Positions 15,568 to 23,817 of a stretch of 40,328 nt of DNA are shown piece after piece (position 1 is the first letter of the stretch; every line of letters begins with the position of its first letter). The notes under the pieces were generated by a model that saw nothing but the letters and a program-made list of their open reading frames with translations, made no database searches and had not been told where the DNA came from. This DNA is from Bryobacterales bacterium (GTDB lineage Bacteria > Acidobacteriota > Terriglobia > Bryobacterales > Bryobacteraceae): contig JAEUQE010000057.1 of NCBI GenBank assembly GCA_016789785.1, positions 1-40,328 of the forward strand, given 5' to 3'. A program made the translations under genes and the position numbers.

Positions 15568-17022
15568 ATGCGCATCGCAACCCTGATGCTCGCCGCGCTC
15601 GCGCCGCTCTACGCCCACATCGGCAGCCCCGATATCTTCCTCGAAGGGAAGGCCGGCCCCTACCCGATCTTCGTCACCATCCGTCCGCCCCTCGTCATAC
15701 CCGGCGTCGCGGAAGTGGAGATTCGCACCAGCGCGAAGGACATCTCCGAGGTCCGCATCGTGCCGATGCCGATGAGCGGCGCTGGCGCGAAGTTCGCCCC
15801 AACTCCCGATATCGCCCAGCGTTCGAAGGACGACCCTCAATTCTTCACTGGTGGTCTTTGGATGATGACCAGCGGATCATGGCAGGTGCGCGTGAACATT
15901 GATGGTCCGCAGGGCAAGGGAGAACTCGCGGTGCCGGTTCCCGCGCTCGCCAACAAAACCGAAAGCATGCAGACTGGCCTTGGCATCGCGCTCTCCATTC
16001 TGGGGCTGATTCTCTCGGTAGGCGCGGTGAGCATAGCCGGCGCCGCTTCCCGCGAAGCCAAACTCGACCCGGGCCAGCAGCCGACGCCCGAGATCCGCGG
16101 CCGTGCGCGCCGCACCATGGCCCTCACCGCCGTGATCGTTGCCGCGGTGTTGTATCTTGGTAACACCTGGTGGACCGCCGAAGCCAATAGCTACGGACGG
16201 ATCATTTACAAACCCCTGCGCATGGACGCCGCGCTGCTCAATCACGCGACGCTACAACTTACATTGAGTGACCCCGGTTGGATGGGCCGCAAAGTGGATG
16301 ACTTTGTTCCCGACCACAGCCACCTGATGCATCTCTATGTGATCAAACTGCCGGAAATGGAGCGCGTCTGGCATCTCCATCCCGACATGACCGCCAGCGG
16401 TGTGTTCACCCACCATCTGCCGCCCATGCCCCCGGGCACTTACGGATTGTATGCCGACGTGGTGCACGAGTCCGGTCTGCCGGAGACGATGGTTGCCGAG
16501 ATCACTCTGCCTGCGATCGAAGGTAAGCCTCTCGCCGGTGACGACTCGGCGGGCAACGGCCATCCGCTCTCCCGTGCCGACTCGAAGAACAAAACGTTCG
16601 TATTCGAGGATGGTTCCAAGATGATCTGGGAGCGCGAGAGTGACACGCTTGTGGTGAAGCGCGCGCAGCCATTCCGTTTCCGCGTGGAAGGCGCGGATGG
16701 CAAGCCTGCCCCGGACATGGAACTGTACATGGGCATGCTCGGCCACGCCGCTTTCGTGAAGCGCGACCGCAGCGTGTTCGCTCACGTGCACCCCACCGGA
16801 TCGGTGCCGATGGCGGCGATGACCATCGCGCAGAAGAGCGATCCCGATCCGCATGCCGGCCACCACATGCATCAAATGTCGTTGCCGGCCGAAGTCAGTT
16901 TTCCCTACGGTTTCCCGCAACCCGGTGACTATCGGATCTTCGTCCAGATCCGCCGTTCCGGCCAAGTGCGCACGGCGATGTTCGACACAACCGTGGTGGA
17001 AGCACCCGCGCCTGCGAAGTAA
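15568..17022 (+). CDS. His/Met-rich periplasmic protein with membrane hairpin; mature N-terminus predicted as His
   Basis: 484 aa. A signal peptide (residues 1-16, ending APLYA) would be cut before His17-Ile-Gly, leaving an N-terminal histidine as in CopC. Residues 17-130 form a small beta-rich domain. Two membrane helices (about 135-157 and 183-201) enclose an Arg/Lys-containing loop, so both flanking parts face the periplasm. Residues 205-484 hold dense candidate metal ligands: DHSHLMH (249-255), VWHLHPDM (267-274), THHLPPM (281-287), MELYMGMLGH (383-392), FAHVHP (404-409) and HAGHHMHQM (429-437). GGAGG precedes the ATG by about 7 nt. It sits 12 bp after the membrane protein and is probably co-transcribed. 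Copper binding is inferred; the exact family is not recognised. Confidence 0.8.
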   Translation: MRIATLMLAALAPLYAHIGSPDIFLEGKAGPYPIFVTIRPPLVIPGVAEVEIRTSAKDISEVRIVPMPMSGAGAKFAPTPDIAQRSKDDPQFFTGGLWMMTSGSWQVRVNIDGPQGKGELAVPVPALANKTESMQTGLGIALSILGLILSVGAVSIAGAASREAKLDPGQQPTPEIRGRARRTMALTAVIVAAVLYLGNTWWTAEANSYGRIIYKPLRMDAALLNHATLQLTLSDPGWMGRKVDDFVPDHSHLMHLYVIKLPEMERVWHLHPDMTASGVFTHHLPPMPPGTYGLYADVVHESGLPETMVAEITLPAIEGKPLAGDDSAGNGHPLSRADSKNKTFVFEDGSKMIWERESDTLVVKRAQPFRFRVEGADGKPAPDMELYMGMLGHAAFVKRDRSVFAHVHPTGSVPMAAMTIAQKSDPDPHAGHHMHQMSLPAEVSFPYGFPQPGDYRIFVQIRRSGQVRTAMFDTTVVEAPAPAK

Positions 17023-17065
17023 CTGTCTTCGTTCTGACCTCTTCGTTCGGGCTTCTTTTTTCCTA

Positions 17066-17071
17066 TATAGT
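17066..17071 (+). promoter_or_regulatory. -10-like hexamer TATAGT before the sulfatase start
   Basis: TATAGT within TATATAGTG ends 8 nt before the ATG at 17080. There is no Shine-Dalgarno sequence, so a leaderless transcript is the simplest reading. The -35 region is weak. Confidence 0.45.
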
Positions 17072-17079
17072 GTGAATTT

Positions 17080-18534
17080 ATGCTCACCCGCCGCAACTGC
17101 CTTCGCACCCTCGCCGCCGCACCCTTGCTCGGTCGCGCCGCCCAGTCGCGCAAGCCGAACTTCATTGTGATCCTCGCCGACGACCTCGGCTTCGGCGACC
17201 TCGCCTGCTACGGCCATCCGCGCCATGAAACTCCTCACCTCGATCGCATGGCGCGCGAAGGCGTGAAGTTCACCCACTTCTACACTCCGATGCCGTTCTG
17301 CGCTCCCACCCGCGCTACCCTCATGACAGGGCGTTATCCGTTCCGCTATGGCATGACCCGCAATCCCGCGCCGGACTCCGGCCTCAATGACTTCGGCCTC
17401 CCTGCCGGCGAAGTCACCATCGCGGAGGCACTGAAACCCGCGGGCTACGCGACATCCTGCATCGGCAAGTGGCATCTCGGACACACTCCGCGGTTCCTCC
17501 CCCGCACGCAAGGGTTCGATGAATACTACGGCATTCTCTATTCGAACGACATGCGGCCCGTGCAGATCGTCGAGAACGAGCGTGTGGCGGAGTATCCTGC
17601 CATACAAGCCACTCTCACCCGGCGCTACACCGAGCGAGCGCTGAACTTCATGGAACGGAATCGCAGCAAGCCGTTCTTCCTGTATTTGCCTCATGCCATG
17701 CCGCACAAACCCCTCGCCGCATCGGAGGATTTCTACAAGCCGGGCACGAACACCGACCTCTACGCCGCCGCCGTCAAGGAACTCGACTGGTCAGTCGGAC
17801 AGATCCTCGCGCGGCTCAAGACATTGGGCCTCGACGACGACACGCTGGTACTCTTCACCTCCGACAACGGGCCGTGGTTCGGCGGCAACAGCGGCGGATT
17901 GCGAGGCATGAAGGGACGGCCGTGGGAGGGTGGCGTGCGCGTGCCTCTGATTGCGCGGTGGCCGGGCCGCGCCAAACCAGGTCATGAGACGAAGGAAGTT
18001 GCGGGAATCATCGACATCTTCCCAACCATCACCTCACTGGCCGGAGTAAGTCCCCCGCCAAACCCGCTGGATGGCAGGAATATCTTGCCGCTCCTCACGG
18101 ATACGAGTGCGAAAACACCCCACGAGGCGATCTTCGTCACTTCCGGAGATAAGCTGGCATTTGTAAGATCAGGTAAGTGGAAGCTGCACGTCCAGTCGCC
18201 CGGCGCCGACGCAATGGTCGCCGACCGGCCAGACTGGGTGGACCCGCGCGCACCCGACGGCGTGACCATCATCGCTCCGTATGAGCAGGCGCGCCCCAGT
18301 CAGTATCCGGGAGTCTCCGGCGGCGCCAAGGCCAAGCCCATGATGCTCTTTGACCTCGATGCCGACCCCTCCGAGCAGCGCGATGTCGCCGACGCCAATC
18401 CGGACGTGGTCGAGCGGCTGAAGTCGCATTTTGACCGCATGAACGCGCAGGTTCCCGTTCCCCCGCCAGTCGCACCGCACCGCCAGTTACTCAGGCTGAA
18501 GGGCGGGGAACTGCGCTACGACCGCGTGCCTTAA
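17080..18534 (+). CDS. Sulfatase, exported (formylglycine-dependent type I)
   Basis: 484 aa of the alkaline-phosphatase-like superfamily. The N-terminus carries a twin-arginine-like signal (TRRNCLRTLAAAPLL). Metal ligands Asp34-Asp35 lie in ILADDLGFGD. The formylglycine motif is C74APTR, followed by TLMTGRYP. GKWHLG and FTSDNGPW complete the active site. Being a Cys-type enzyme it needs an aerobic formylglycine-generating enzyme or a radical anSME maturase; neither is in the window. The substrate is probably a sulfated polysaccharide or ester. It converges with the PQQ-like gene, with only 6 bp between stops and no obvious terminator. The C-terminal region after GAKAKPMMLFDLDADPSEQ is typical. 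Confidence 0.93.
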   Translation: MLTRRNCLRTLAAAPLLGRAAQSRKPNFIVILADDLGFGDLACYGHPRHETPHLDRMAREGVKFTHFYTPMPFCAPTRATLMTGRYPFRYGMTRNPAPDSGLNDFGLPAGEVTIAEALKPAGYATSCIGKWHLGHTPRFLPRTQGFDEYYGILYSNDMRPVQIVENERVAEYPAIQATLTRRYTERALNFMERNRSKPFFLYLPHAMPHKPLAASEDFYKPGTNTDLYAAAVKELDWSVGQILARLKTLGLDDDTLVLFTSDNGPWFGGNSGGLRGMKGRPWEGGVRVPLIARWPGRAKPGHETKEVAGIIDIFPTITSLAGVSPPPNPLDGRNILPLLTDTSAKTPHEAIFVTSGDKLAFVRSGKWKLHVQSPGADAMVADRPDWVDPRAPDGVTIIAPYEQARPSQYPGVSGGAKAKPMMLFDLDADPSEQRDVADANPDVVERLKSHFDRMNAQVPVPPPVAPHRQLLRLKGGELRYDRVP

Positions 18535-18540
18535 GTCAAG

Positions 18541-19959
18541 TTACTTCTTCCCAAATCGTGAGAGGCTGTTGCGTGTGCGCACATACAGGTTTCCCTCAAC
18601 GATCGGCGGCGTGGCCGTACATGCGCCATCCATCTCGTTGATCCGCAGAATCCCCCACTGCGCCCCCGCTTCCAGCACAGTGATCTTACCCTCTTCGCTC
18701 GCGAGATAGATCTTTCCATCGGCGGCCACCGGCGAGGCAAAGTAATTGCCCAGCGCGCCCGGCAACCGCCCCTGCTTGAGGATCTCGCCCGTTTTCGGAT
18801 CGTACGACGTGAAGATGCCGCCCTCTTTCAGCGTGTACAGAACCCCCCGGTAGACCAGCGGCGACGGTACGTTCGGCAGGGACTTTGATTGCTTCCAGAG
18901 CAATCCGCTCTCGGTCAGGTCGCCCTTGCCGCCGAGTTTGTAGGCTCGCAGCGCACTCTCGCCCTGCCGCCGCTCTTGAAACTGACGCCAGTCACGCTCC
19001 TCCAGATAGCCGCTGTTATCCAGGTCCAGATACTCATCAAAGCGTGCTTTCACGCGCGGGTCCACAATTTCGTCCTTCGACAGCTTGCCGTCTTTGTTCG
19101 CATCCAGTTTGGCAAGCGCGTCCGCAAACGGCGGCACCTCTTCCTGCTGGCCCGGATCCGATTCCGCGGAGTAAGTCACAAAGTAGACCACATGGTCCGC
19201 CACCACGGGAGTCGGTTTCACCTGCCACGACAGTTTGCGGATCCACCACAATTCCTTACCTGTCTTCACGTCGTAGCCCGACATCCGGTAGGAGCCCGTC
19301 ACAATCACCTGCTGGCTTCCATCCCGGGCCTTGTAGGGCACGGGCGTCGCGTATCCGCGCTGCGCGTGGGGCCGCTCTGTTCGCCACATCACGCGTCCGC
19401 TGTCCTTGTCCACCGCGGCGACGAACGCGTTGGTGTCCTGGTCGCAGACCATGATCAGGAGATTTCCGATGAGCACCGGCGACGCGCCATGTCCAAACGG
19501 ATTATTGAAAGGACCAAGCGCCATCCGCCACCGCTCATTTCCATCCGGTCCGTAGGACAGTAAGCCGAAATCCTGAAAAAAGACATAAGTGTTCGTCCCG
19601 TCAGTAACTGGAGAAGCGGAAACGGGACCGTTCGCCGGCCGCTCAATTTCCTGTTTCCGCGGCCGCGGCGCCTCCCGCCGCCATAAGATGCGGCCAGTGG
19701 CTCGATCGAGGGCGAAGGTGAGTAACTTGTCACCTTCCGACGCAGTGAGATAGATGCGGTCCGCGGTCAGCACAGGCGACGAGTGCCCCGGTGGAAGTGG
19801 TGTGCGCCAGAGCAGGTTCGTGTCGCCACCGAACGCGGTGGGGAGGCCGGTGCTCTCCAGAACGCCGGACGCGTTGGGCCCACGAAACTGCGTCCAGTCG
19901 GACGCGTCGAGCGTGGACAGTATCAGGATGGCTGCGGGAAAGAAGGTCGCCAGTCGCAT
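18541..19959 (-). CDS. PQQ-like beta-propeller protein with two EF-hand loops
   Basis: 472 aa, exported (signal MRLATFFPAAILILSTLDAS). Repeated blades of the Trp-docking type are seen, for example TGRILWRREAP, DSGRVMWRTERP and TGKELWWIRKLSW. The propeller starts with DWTQFRGPNASG, as in the outer-membrane or periplasmic propellers common in Planctomycetes and Acidobacteria. Inserted about two-thirds along are two EF-hand loops, DANKDGKLSKDE and DLDNSGYLEERD, which should bind calcium. No PQQ-dehydrogenase active-site set is evident, so it is more likely a binding or scaffold protein. The start was set at the ATG before the signal peptide; the open frame extends upstream only through a tandem repeat. 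Confidence 0.88.
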   Translation of the reverse strand: MRLATFFPAAILILSTLDASDWTQFRGPNASGVLESTGLPTAFGGDTNLLWRTPLPPGHSSPVLTADRIYLTASEGDKLLTFALDRATGRILWRREAPRPRKQEIERPANGPVSASPVTDGTNTYVFFQDFGLLSYGPDGNERWRMALGPFNNPFGHGASPVLIGNLLIMVCDQDTNAFVAAVDKDSGRVMWRTERPHAQRGYATPVPYKARDGSQQVIVTGSYRMSGYDVKTGKELWWIRKLSWQVKPTPVVADHVVYFVTYSAESDPGQQEEVPPFADALAKLDANKDGKLSKDEIVDPRVKARFDEYLDLDNSGYLEERDWRQFQERRQGESALRAYKLGGKGDLTESGLLWKQSKSLPNVPSPLVYRGVLYTLKEGGIFTSYDPKTGEILKQGRLPGALGNYFASPVAADGKIYLASEEGKITVLEAGAQWGILRINEMDGACTATPPIVEGNLYVRTRNSLSRFGKK

Positions 19960-19992
19960 CCCTCGTTTGTAACACGGACGATGCCGCGGCGG

Positions 19993-20143
19993 GATCCACT
20001 GCCGCGTGATGCCACGGCCGCACGAGCCACTGCCGCACGAGCCACTGCCGCACGAGCCACTGCCGCACGAGCCACGGCCGCACGAGCCACTGCCGCGCGA
20101 GCCACTGCCGCGCGAGCCAGTGTTGCTCGAGTCAGTGTTGCGC
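19993..20143. repeat. 15-bp tandem repeat, about ten copies
   Basis: Ten consecutive units follow the consensus GAGCCACTGCCGCAC. One unit has an extra base (16 bp) and the last two have diverged. The array lies between the start of the PQQ-like gene and the stop of the esterase gene. Because 15 is divisible by three, it stays open in several frames and encodes pentapeptide repeats (SGSCG on the minus strand), but no ribosome binding site argues that it is translated. It is a candidate variable-number repeat. Confidence 0.85.
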
Positions 20144-20150
20144 GCGTCCT

Positions 20151-22271
20151 TCACCCGCCGCGCCCCGTCAACGCCTCCACGGTCCATTCCGCGCGATCCC
20201 GAACCACCACATGCGCCCCGGGATAAGCGTTCTTCACCAGTTCGCTATCCGCCCGCTCACCCGCGCCATTCACCGTTCCAGCCAGGACGATCCTCCGTGG
20301 CGCCATCCCCGCCGCTACCTCCGGCAGGTCTGTGTGTAGCAGCAGCCGCGGCACGAAGTTACTCATGGGGTGATTGTAATTCTCAGTTTCGGCTAAGTTC
20401 CGGTACGAGATCAGCCCTCCCGCGAGATAGAGGCTCTGAATCGCCGGCTCAATCGACGCTGCAAACAGTGCCGGCACGGTCAACATTCCTCGCGCCGCCA
20501 CATGCAACGGCAGCCGGCCGAAATCGCTTCGCGCGCGCAAACCAGCCACCAGCGACAGAATGTCGCTGACGCGTTGGCCCGCCATCGGCTTGCCGAACGT
20601 CAGCCCCGACCATGCGTAATGCTCATCACTATTGTGTGACCGCGCATGCCGCGCCGCACCGCGCCCGAACTCCGGAGTCATATCGCCGATCCCGCGCAAA
20701 TCCGGTGCGCACACCACGTATCCCTGCTGAGCAAGCAGATCGTACATCTCGTCTTCGCGCCACAGATTGCGGCCCCCTGGCTCAAGGACCAGCAGGATTT
20801 CCTTCGGCGCTCCCCGCTTCGGCCGGAACACATAAGCCGGCACCCATACCTTGTCTGCGGGCTGCACCTCGATCGCCTCAACCATCGTGTGACGGAACTC
20901 GGTTCGCGCAATCGCCGCCGCGGGGTCGGCGACAGGCACCGGATCCACGCCGAGAAGACTGCGCAGGTCCACTCCCGAGGACGCCGGGCGCGCCACCGCA
21001 AGCCGCTTGCGATTCAACGTGAATGGCGACTCTCCCCCAAACGACCGCACCAGGTTTCCGGAGTCCGAAACAAAAAGCGCCGATTCTGTTTCGGGCTCTG
21101 TGCCGGGCTCTTCGTTCACCGCCGACATGCCGGGCTGCAGCCACTGTCGAAACCAGCGATAGATGGCGAGCCGCATCTCATAAGCGAGGCCATGCGGCAG
21201 CGGCGTCGAGAACCATGCCAACTGCCCCTTCCTCCCGAGCACTTCGTAAACACGGCCCAATCGCGCGTACTCCTCGCGCCCATTCACAAGGTACTGTGGC
21301 GAATAGGTTCCAAAGAAGTCGCGTTCGCTCAAAGCAACCAGCAGCGGCTTCGCCGCGAGCGGATACAGAAGATCCCAACGATCGAAACCCACCGGTCCCG
21401 AGCCAGGAAAATTCTGCTCCGCGTCATCGGTCGACCCGGGCGAATGGAAATCCGTCACCGCGACGTTCTCCGTGTTCGGGCACGCGATGGCGGCGCACGC
21501 CAGCCGGTCATCCACTGCCGCCAGCAGCATCGTGTTCGTACCACCGCCCGATTGCCCGGTGGACGCCAGACGCAGACGATCCACGTACGGCAGGCTCGCC
21601 AGATAGTCCAGGCTGCGAACCGCATCCCACGTCTGCATCCGTGCGCTCGAATCGCCGAGCAGCATCATCTGCCGCGCGGGTACCGTATGCTCATCGTCAG
21701 CGCTTCCCAGGCGAGTCAGCGACGGCCGCGCGCCGGGGTAGTAGGTGCGCTCCCCTTGTCCCATCGGATCAAAGGCAAGTACCACGAATCCAAGTTTCAC
21801 CAGACCCTGACAGCAACGCTGGTACAGCGGCGACGCTTTCCCGTCGAGCGCGTGGCCCATCTGGAACAGCACTCCCGGAAATGGCGGCCGTCCAGCCGTT
21901 GGCACGTAGAGGTTGGCGGAGATATGAAAGCCCGGCTGGCTCTCGTACACCACCTTCTCCACGCGGTAGCCGTCGCGATCGAGAGTGCCGGTCGTGCGCG
22001 CATTGAGCGGTGTTCGCTGAGGTTCGCCGCCCACCAGCTTCCAGAACATTTCGCGTATCCAACGTTTCCGCGCTTCCACTGCCGCCACCGATGTCAGCTT
22101 GTCCAATTCCGCGCCGCGCCGCGCCACTGCCTGCTGTGCGAGCCCACCGAGAAAATCCGGCAGGCATCGCGAGTAGTCGCGATAGAGCCCGGCTTGCCTT
22201 TGCGCCCAGATCTGAGGCGCTGCTGACAGAAAGCCGATGGCTGACAACGCATCGCGCCGGGATAGCTTCAT
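20151..22271 (-). CDS. Tandem alpha/beta-hydrolase (acetyl xylan esterase-like), second domain lacking the nucleophile
   Basis: 706 aa, exported (KLSRRDALSAIGFLSAAPQIWAQ, a Tat-like signal). The first half is an alpha/beta hydrolase of the acetyl xylan esterase or dienelactone hydrolase kind, with nucleophile Ser241 in GQSGGG, oxyanion-side HALDG and a C-terminal His near PLPHG. The second half (about 430-706) repeats the fold (ILLVLEPGG, VVCAPDLRGIGD), but at the nucleophile elbow reads VAARGML, so the Ser is absent and it is probably non-catalytic. The ATG overlaps the stop of ispE (ATGA), giving translational coupling. The substrate is likely an acylated plant polysaccharide; this is inference from the family. 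Confidence 0.85.
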   Translation of the reverse strand: MKLSRRDALSAIGFLSAAPQIWAQRQAGLYRDYSRCLPDFLGGLAQQAVARRGAELDKLTSVAAVEARKRWIREMFWKLVGGEPQRTPLNARTTGTLDRDGYRVEKVVYESQPGFHISANLYVPTAGRPPFPGVLFQMGHALDGKASPLYQRCCQGLVKLGFVVLAFDPMGQGERTYYPGARPSLTRLGSADDEHTVPARQMMLLGDSSARMQTWDAVRSLDYLASLPYVDRLRLASTGQSGGGTNTMLLAAVDDRLACAAIACPNTENVAVTDFHSPGSTDDAEQNFPGSGPVGFDRWDLLYPLAAKPLLVALSERDFFGTYSPQYLVNGREEYARLGRVYEVLGRKGQLAWFSTPLPHGLAYEMRLAIYRWFRQWLQPGMSAVNEEPGTEPETESALFVSDSGNLVRSFGGESPFTLNRKRLAVARPASSGVDLRSLLGVDPVPVADPAAAIARTEFRHTMVEAIEVQPADKVWVPAYVFRPKRGAPKEILLVLEPGGRNLWREDEMYDLLAQQGYVVCAPDLRGIGDMTPEFGRGAARHARSHNSDEHYAWSGLTFGKPMAGQRVSDILSLVAGLRARSDFGRLPLHVAARGMLTVPALFAASIEPAIQSLYLAGGLISYRNLAETENYNHPMSNFVPRLLLHTDLPEVAAGMAPRRIVLAGTVNGAGERADSELVKNAYPGAHVVVRDRAEWTVEALTGRGG

Positions 22272-23167
22272 GAGAGTATCTTGCCCCATTGCCGGTCGTA
22301 CTGCCGCTTGTCCACAGTCCGGAAAAGTACGTTCGGCGTGTCGGGAAACAGGCTGGCCGCTTCCACCGCGTGGCTCCGCGACGGGAACAACCCAAAAATC
22401 GCCGCCCCGCTTCCTGTCATTCTTGCGATGATCGCCCCCGCCGCTTCCATCCTGTTTCGCAACTCGCCCAACTCGGGATGACGCGCGAAAACCGGCTCCT
22501 CGAAATCGTTGGCGCAGAATCGCCGCCATTGCTCCAGACTCGCGCCTTCGCCGATCCCCCAACTCTCCATGGCGAAGCCCACGCCAGAGACCTGAGTCAA
22601 TGTACGGCCAAGGGACTGGTAAGCCTCCGCCGTCGACACATGGATCTCTGGAGTAAGTAAGATGCCGTAACTGGTGTCCGGCTGCGGGAACGGATACAAC
22701 TCCTCGCCCCGCCCCATTCCTAACACCGTCCCGCCAATGAGAAAGAAAGGTACGTCGCTACCCAGGGTAGCCGCCAGCTCGGCCAGTTTCTCTTTCGGAA
22801 GTGGCCTGCGCATCAGCGCCGACAGCGCCAGAAGAACCGCCGCCGCATCCGTCGATCCCCCGCCCAGGCCGCCTCCCATCGGGATCCTCTTCTCCAGGAT
22901 CAAGTGCACCTTGCCGTGCGCCTTCGCCGCCTCCAGTACGGCATGGGCCGCCTTGACCGCGAGGTTGTTCTCAATCGGAACCGTGCACTCCACGGTAACT
23001 TCGGTTATCCTTGCCGGCTGATAGATCAGCGTGATCTCATCCGACAGGGAAATCGTCTGAAAAACCGTACGTAATTCGTGGTAATTATCGGCGCGCTTGT
23101 ACAGCACCCGCAGTGACAGGTTGATTTTCGCCAGCGCCTTCACATGGACAGTGCGCGCCTCAGCCAT
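22268..23167 (-). CDS. ispE: 4-diphosphocytidyl-2-C-methyl-D-erythritol kinase
   Basis: 299 aa, GHMP kinase of the MEP isoprenoid pathway; it phosphorylates CDP-methylerythritol with ATP in the cytoplasm. Signatures are KALAKINLSLRVL at the N-terminus, the glycine-rich ATP loop PMGGGLGGGSTDAA, LGSDVPFFL with the catalytic Asp, and the C-terminal MTGSGAAIFGLF. The ATG at 23167 was preferred to a TTG two codons earlier that overlaps the tdk stop. No clear Shine-Dalgarno sequence is seen, so translation may rely on coupling to tdk, which ends 2 bp before. It overlaps the downstream esterase by ATGA. Confidence 0.93.
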   Translation of the reverse strand: MAEARTVHVKALAKINLSLRVLYKRADNYHELRTVFQTISLSDEITLIYQPARITEVTVECTVPIENNLAVKAAHAVLEAAKAHGKVHLILEKRIPMGGGLGGGSTDAAAVLLALSALMRRPLPKEKLAELAATLGSDVPFFLIGGTVLGMGRGEELYPFPQPDTSYGILLTPEIHVSTAEAYQSLGRTLTQVSGVGFAMESWGIGEGASLEQWRRFCANDFEEPVFARHPELGELRNRMEAAGAIIARMTGSGAAIFGLFPSRSHAVEAASLFPDTPNVLFRTVDKRQYDRQWGKILS

Positions 23168-23169
23168 AT

Positions 23170-23817
23170 TCAATCCGCGGCGTGCGTGCGTCTCGGCTTG
23201 GCGAACTCGAAGCTCTCCTGCTTCGGAACGCCCGGCTCAAAGCACCGCCGGCATCGCGCCTCATACATCCCCGCGGCGCCCACCACGATCAGATCATTGC
23301 TCTCCACCAGCCGCTGCGTGTGCTTGGCGGGGTTGCCGCACCGCATGCAGATGGCGAGCGTCTTTGTGATCGACTCCGCAAGCGCCAGCAACTCCGGCAT
23401 CGGCGCGAACGGCCGCCCCATGTAGTCCGTGTCCAGCCCCCCGACGATCACTTGTTTGCCGGCATCGGCAAGCTGGCTGGCCACTTGCACCAGGCCCTCG
23501 CCCATGAAGTTCGCCTCGTCAATGCCCACCACTTGCGTGCGCCAGTCCAGGCGCTCCAGAATCTCCGGTGTCCCTGATACCACCTCGGACTTCATCCGCT
23601 GATCGGCGTGCGAAACAATCTCGTCCGCCGAGTAGCGGTCATCAATTATGGGCTTGAACACCTGTACACGCTTGCGCGCGATCATCGCCCGGCGAAGCCG
23701 CCGGATCAACTCTTCACTCTTTCCTGAGAACATCGGGCCGCAGATCACTTCGATCCACCCGGTGTTGACCGTTACGATATCCACTCGGGACAGCTTAACA
23801 TTTAACATAGGTCTCAT
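23170..23817 (-). CDS. tdk: Thymidine kinase
   Basis: 215 aa, type II thymidine kinase, which phosphorylates thymidine for salvage. It has Walker A GPMFSGKS, the Asp-Glu pair in GIDEANFMGEG, the lasso domain with zinc-type cysteines (CMRCG and CRRC) and the TK loop GMYEARC. Several in-frame starts exist: ATG 23817, ATG 23808 and a GTG further in. Homologues usually begin close to GWIEVICGPMFSGKS, so the true start may be downstream of the one given. The 23817 start codon lies on top of the ATG of the divergent methyltransferase. It is the first gene of the tdk-ispE-esterase operon. Confidence 0.93.
   Translation of the reverse strand: MRPMLNVKLSRVDIVTVNTGWIEVICGPMFSGKSEELIRRLRRAMIARKRVQVFKPIIDDRYSADEIVSHADQRMKSEVVSGTPEILERLDWRTQVVGIDEANFMGEGLVQVASQLADAGKQVIVGGLDTDYMGRPFAPMPELLALAESITKTLAICMRCGNPAKHTQRLVESNDLIVVGAAGMYEARCRRCFEPGVPKQESFEFAKPRRTHAAD
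23803..23808 (+). promoter_or_regulatory. -10-like hexamer TAACAT before the methyltransferase
   Basis: TAACAT ends 7 nt before the ATG at 23816, without a Shine-Dalgarno sequence between. The AT-rich stretch 23795-23808 is shared with the divergent tdk start region. A leaderless transcript is possible; the -35 is not convincing. Confidence 0.35.

Noticed and set aside
13717..15840. A 707-codon open frame on the minus strand opposite the DUF1080 and membrane-protein genes
   Set aside because: The plus strand here encodes recognisable proteins with signal peptide, helices and ribosome binding sites. The antisense product is His/Arg/Gly-rich and matches no family; it is a GC-rich mirror frame.
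19993..20143. Tandem array considered as a CRISPR
   Set aside because: Units of 15 bp abut without spacers and no cas gene is present.
18541..20187. Longer start for the propeller gene, including the 15-bp repeats as coding sequence
   Set aside because: A normal signal peptide begins at 19959. The added 76 residues are repeat-derived Gly/Ser/Cys, the extended frame overlaps the end of the esterase gene, and it has no supporting ribosome binding site.
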